23,671 bases of DNA from Planctomycetota bacterium. GTDB taxonomy: Bacteria; Planctomycetota; Brocadiia; Brocadiales; Brocadiaceae. Below the pieces are notes generated by a model that was not told the origin of the DNA, did no database searches, and saw only the letters and a program-made list of their open reading frames with translations. Numbering within the stretch: the first letter of the stretch is position 1; the number at the start of each line of letters is the position of its first letter. The stretch covers positions 1 through 23,671 of the forward strand of contig JAHFOW010000020.1 in the NCBI GenBank assembly GCA_023261465.1, read 5' to 3'. The translations under genes were made by a program, and so were the position numbers. Of this stretch, positions 22,142 through 23,671 are shown one piece after another.

Positions 22142-23671
22142 TCTGCATCCATCCAGTTCTTTCCGGTCTTTAGATTGACCCTGACCGGTACGTTTAACGT
22201 TACTGCGTTGCTCATTTTTTCCCGTATCATGGATTGCGCAGAGGCCAGGGCGTTTTCCTTCACCTCAAAAAGGAGTTCATCGTGTATCTGGAGCAGCAAC
22301 TTTGCCTCATAACGGCCACTCTGCAGTTCTGTGTGAATATTATTCATAGCGACTTTTATTAAATCAGCCGCAGAACCCTGAATGATTGTATTAACAGCAA
22401 TCCGCTCTGCAAGATTTCTGTTTTTTTTATTTTCCGAACGGAGTCCGGAAACATACCGCTTCCTGGCGAAAAGCGTTTGCACGTATCCCCGCGTCCCCGC
22501 GTCTTCAATAACCTTATCTCTAAACCTTTTTACGCCCTGATATAAACCAAAGTAAGCATTAATGAATTTACGGGCATCTTCCAGGGTAAGTCCTGTATCC
22601 CTGGAAAGTCCAAATTCGCTCAGCCCGTAAATAATGCCAAAATTTACCGCCTTCGCATTTCGCCTCATTTCATACGTGACCTGTTCCATCGGAACGCGAT
22701 AAATTTCAGACGCCACGGCTGAATGAATATCTTTATCCTGTTGAAATGCCGTTACCAGTGCTATATCTCCGGAAAAATGCGCAAGTATTCGTAATTCTAT
22801 CTGTGAATAGTCGGCAGACAAAATCACCTCAGAATCAGAGGATGGAATAAAGGCGCGTCGTATCTGCCTGCCAATTTCGGTTCGTATCGGAATATTCTGT
22901 AAATTCGGGTCACTGCTGCTGAGCCGTCCTGTAGCAGTCACTGTCTGGTTAAAAGAAGTATGCACCCGCCCTGTATCCGGGTGTACCATACCTGGCAAGG
23001 CGTCAACATAGGTATTTTTCAATTTTATAAGCTGCCGGTATTCCAGCGCCAGCTTTGGCAGTGTATGCTGCCATGCGAGGGCTGCAAGCACATTTGCATC
23101 TGTTGAAAAACCTGTCTTGGTCCTCCGCAATTGTGGCAATGCAAGTTTCTTAAAGAGAATCTCCCCCAATTGCTTAGGAGAACTAATATTAAACACCCCC
23201 CCGGCAGCATCATAAACTTCCTTCTCGAGTTTCTGTAATTGTGTTGTTAAAACACCAGACATCTCCCGTAAAAATCGGGTATCAAGACATATCCCATTCC
23301 ACTCCATTTCCGCAAGGACATAAATCAAAGGAATTTCTATCTGCCGGAATAGGTCAAAGAGCCCTTCTTCCCGGAGTTTTGGTTCTAAAGCAACAGCCAA
23401 CCGGAATGCAATATCTGCATCCTGGCACGCATATTGACAGACTTTATCCACAGCCACCCGATCCATGGTAATCTGCTCTTTTCCCGACCCAATTAACTCT
23501 GTTATGGTAATCGTTTTATACGACAGGTATTCAAATGCGATATCATCGAGATTATGATTCCTTTTCACCGGATTCAGGAGATAGGAGGCAATCATAGAGT
23601 CAAAAACAATTCCTCGTAACAAAATACCATTATTTCTCAATACCAGAAGGTCGTATTTAATATTCTGTCCG
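22138..23671 (-). CDS. polA: DNA polymerase I, C-terminal part (gene runs off the window)
   Basis: About 510 residues are visible; the frame is open to the right edge, so the 5' end lies outside. Apparent starts near 23640 are internal TTG codons. Visible parts are the end of the 3'-5' exonuclease domain, starting with Gly-Gln-Asn-Ile-Lys-Tyr-Asp (ExoII) and including YACQDADI (ExoIII), so proofreading residues of these two motifs are kept; ExoI is off the window. The polymerase domain has TATGRLSSSDPNLQNIP, motif A DYSQIELR, motif B RRNAKAVNFGIIYGLS and motif C LLQIHDELLFEV. It performs DNA repair synthesis and Okazaki fragment processing. The stop overlaps coaE by 4 bp. Confidence 0.97.
   Translation of the reverse strand, partial: GQNIKYDLLVLRNNGILLRGIVFDSMIASYLLNPVKRNHNLDDIAFEYLSYKTITITELIGSGKEQITMDRVAVDKVCQYACQDADIAFRLAVALEPKLREEGLFDLFRQIEIPLIYVLAEMEWNGICLDTRFLREMSGVLTTQLQKLEKEVYDAAGGVFNISSPKQLGEILFKKLALPQLRRTKTGFSTDANVLAALAWQHTLPKLALEYRQLIKLKNTYVDALPGMVHPDTGRVHTSFNQTVTATGRLSSSDPNLQNIPIRTEIGRQIRRAFIPSSDSEVILSADYSQIELRILAHFSGDIALVTAFQQDKDIHSAVASEIYRVPMEQVTYEMRRNAKAVNFGIIYGLSEFGLSRDTGLTLEDARKFINAYFGLYQGVKRFRDKVIEDAGTRGYVQTLFARKRYVSGLRSENKKNRNLAERIAVNTIIQGSAADLIKVAMNNIHTELQSGRYEAKLLLQIHDELLFEVKENALASAQSMIREKMSNAVTLNVPVRVNLKTGKNWMDAE

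Noticed and set aside
1..23671. tRNA, rRNA, CRISPR and insertion sequences
   Set aside because: No cloverleaf, rRNA core words, regularly spaced direct repeats or transposase frames were found by eye on either strand.

Overview
The window reads as ordinary chromosome of a Gram-negative-type bacterium of moderate to low GC. It carries lipoprotein signals, a PGRP-type amidase and a Kdp potassium pump. My impression from the protein sequences is a Planctomycetota / Brocadiales (anammox) relative, but nothing in the window proves that. I saw no rRNA, tRNA, CRISPR array, transposase or phage module.

Layout. (1) 316-7163, plus strand: a Kdp operon. It holds a 26-residue membrane micro-ORF, kdpF, kdpA, kdpB, kdpC and a kdpD-like gene, with tight or overlapping junctions (ATGA at kdpF/kdpA and kdpC/kdpD). 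The KdpD protein lacks the HATPase domain and has Tyr where the phospho-accepting His should be. No kdpE is present. (2) 7164-7680: about 500 bp without a gene but with several short inverted repeats, then an M32 (Taq-type) metallocarboxypeptidase. (3) 9309-13560, minus strand: a zinc alcohol dehydrogenase and a pyruvate/indolepyruvate-type decarboxylase (together a 2-oxoacid to alcohol route), followed by two exported proteins, an intradiol-dioxygenase-like protein and a DUF1326-like protein. (4) hemC (plus), with a good sigma70-like promoter, converging on cutA (minus). (5) 15326-17332, minus: a TPR lipoprotein, a two-TM small protein and a membrane-anchored Cys-rich protein in one compact operon. 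(6) plsC (minus) and a PGRP-type amidase (plus) diverge from a shared intergenic region holding two good sigma70-like promoters. A rhomboid protease follows. (7) 20156-23671, minus: polA (5' end outside the window), coaE and rho, with polA/coaE overlapping by 4 bp.

How the genes work together. KdpFABC is a complete high-affinity potassium pump, but its sensor gene cannot encode an ordinary histidine kinase, so control of the pump is the main open question. ADH plus decarboxylase form a two-step path. The polA-coaE-rho block is housekeeping. Several start codons were moved from the longest possible reading to a downstream ATG with a Shine-Dalgarno sequence (kdpB, decarboxylase, ADH, amidase). 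Unexplained structure is mostly in the intergenic hairpins, the micro-ORFs and the three-gene TPR operon.
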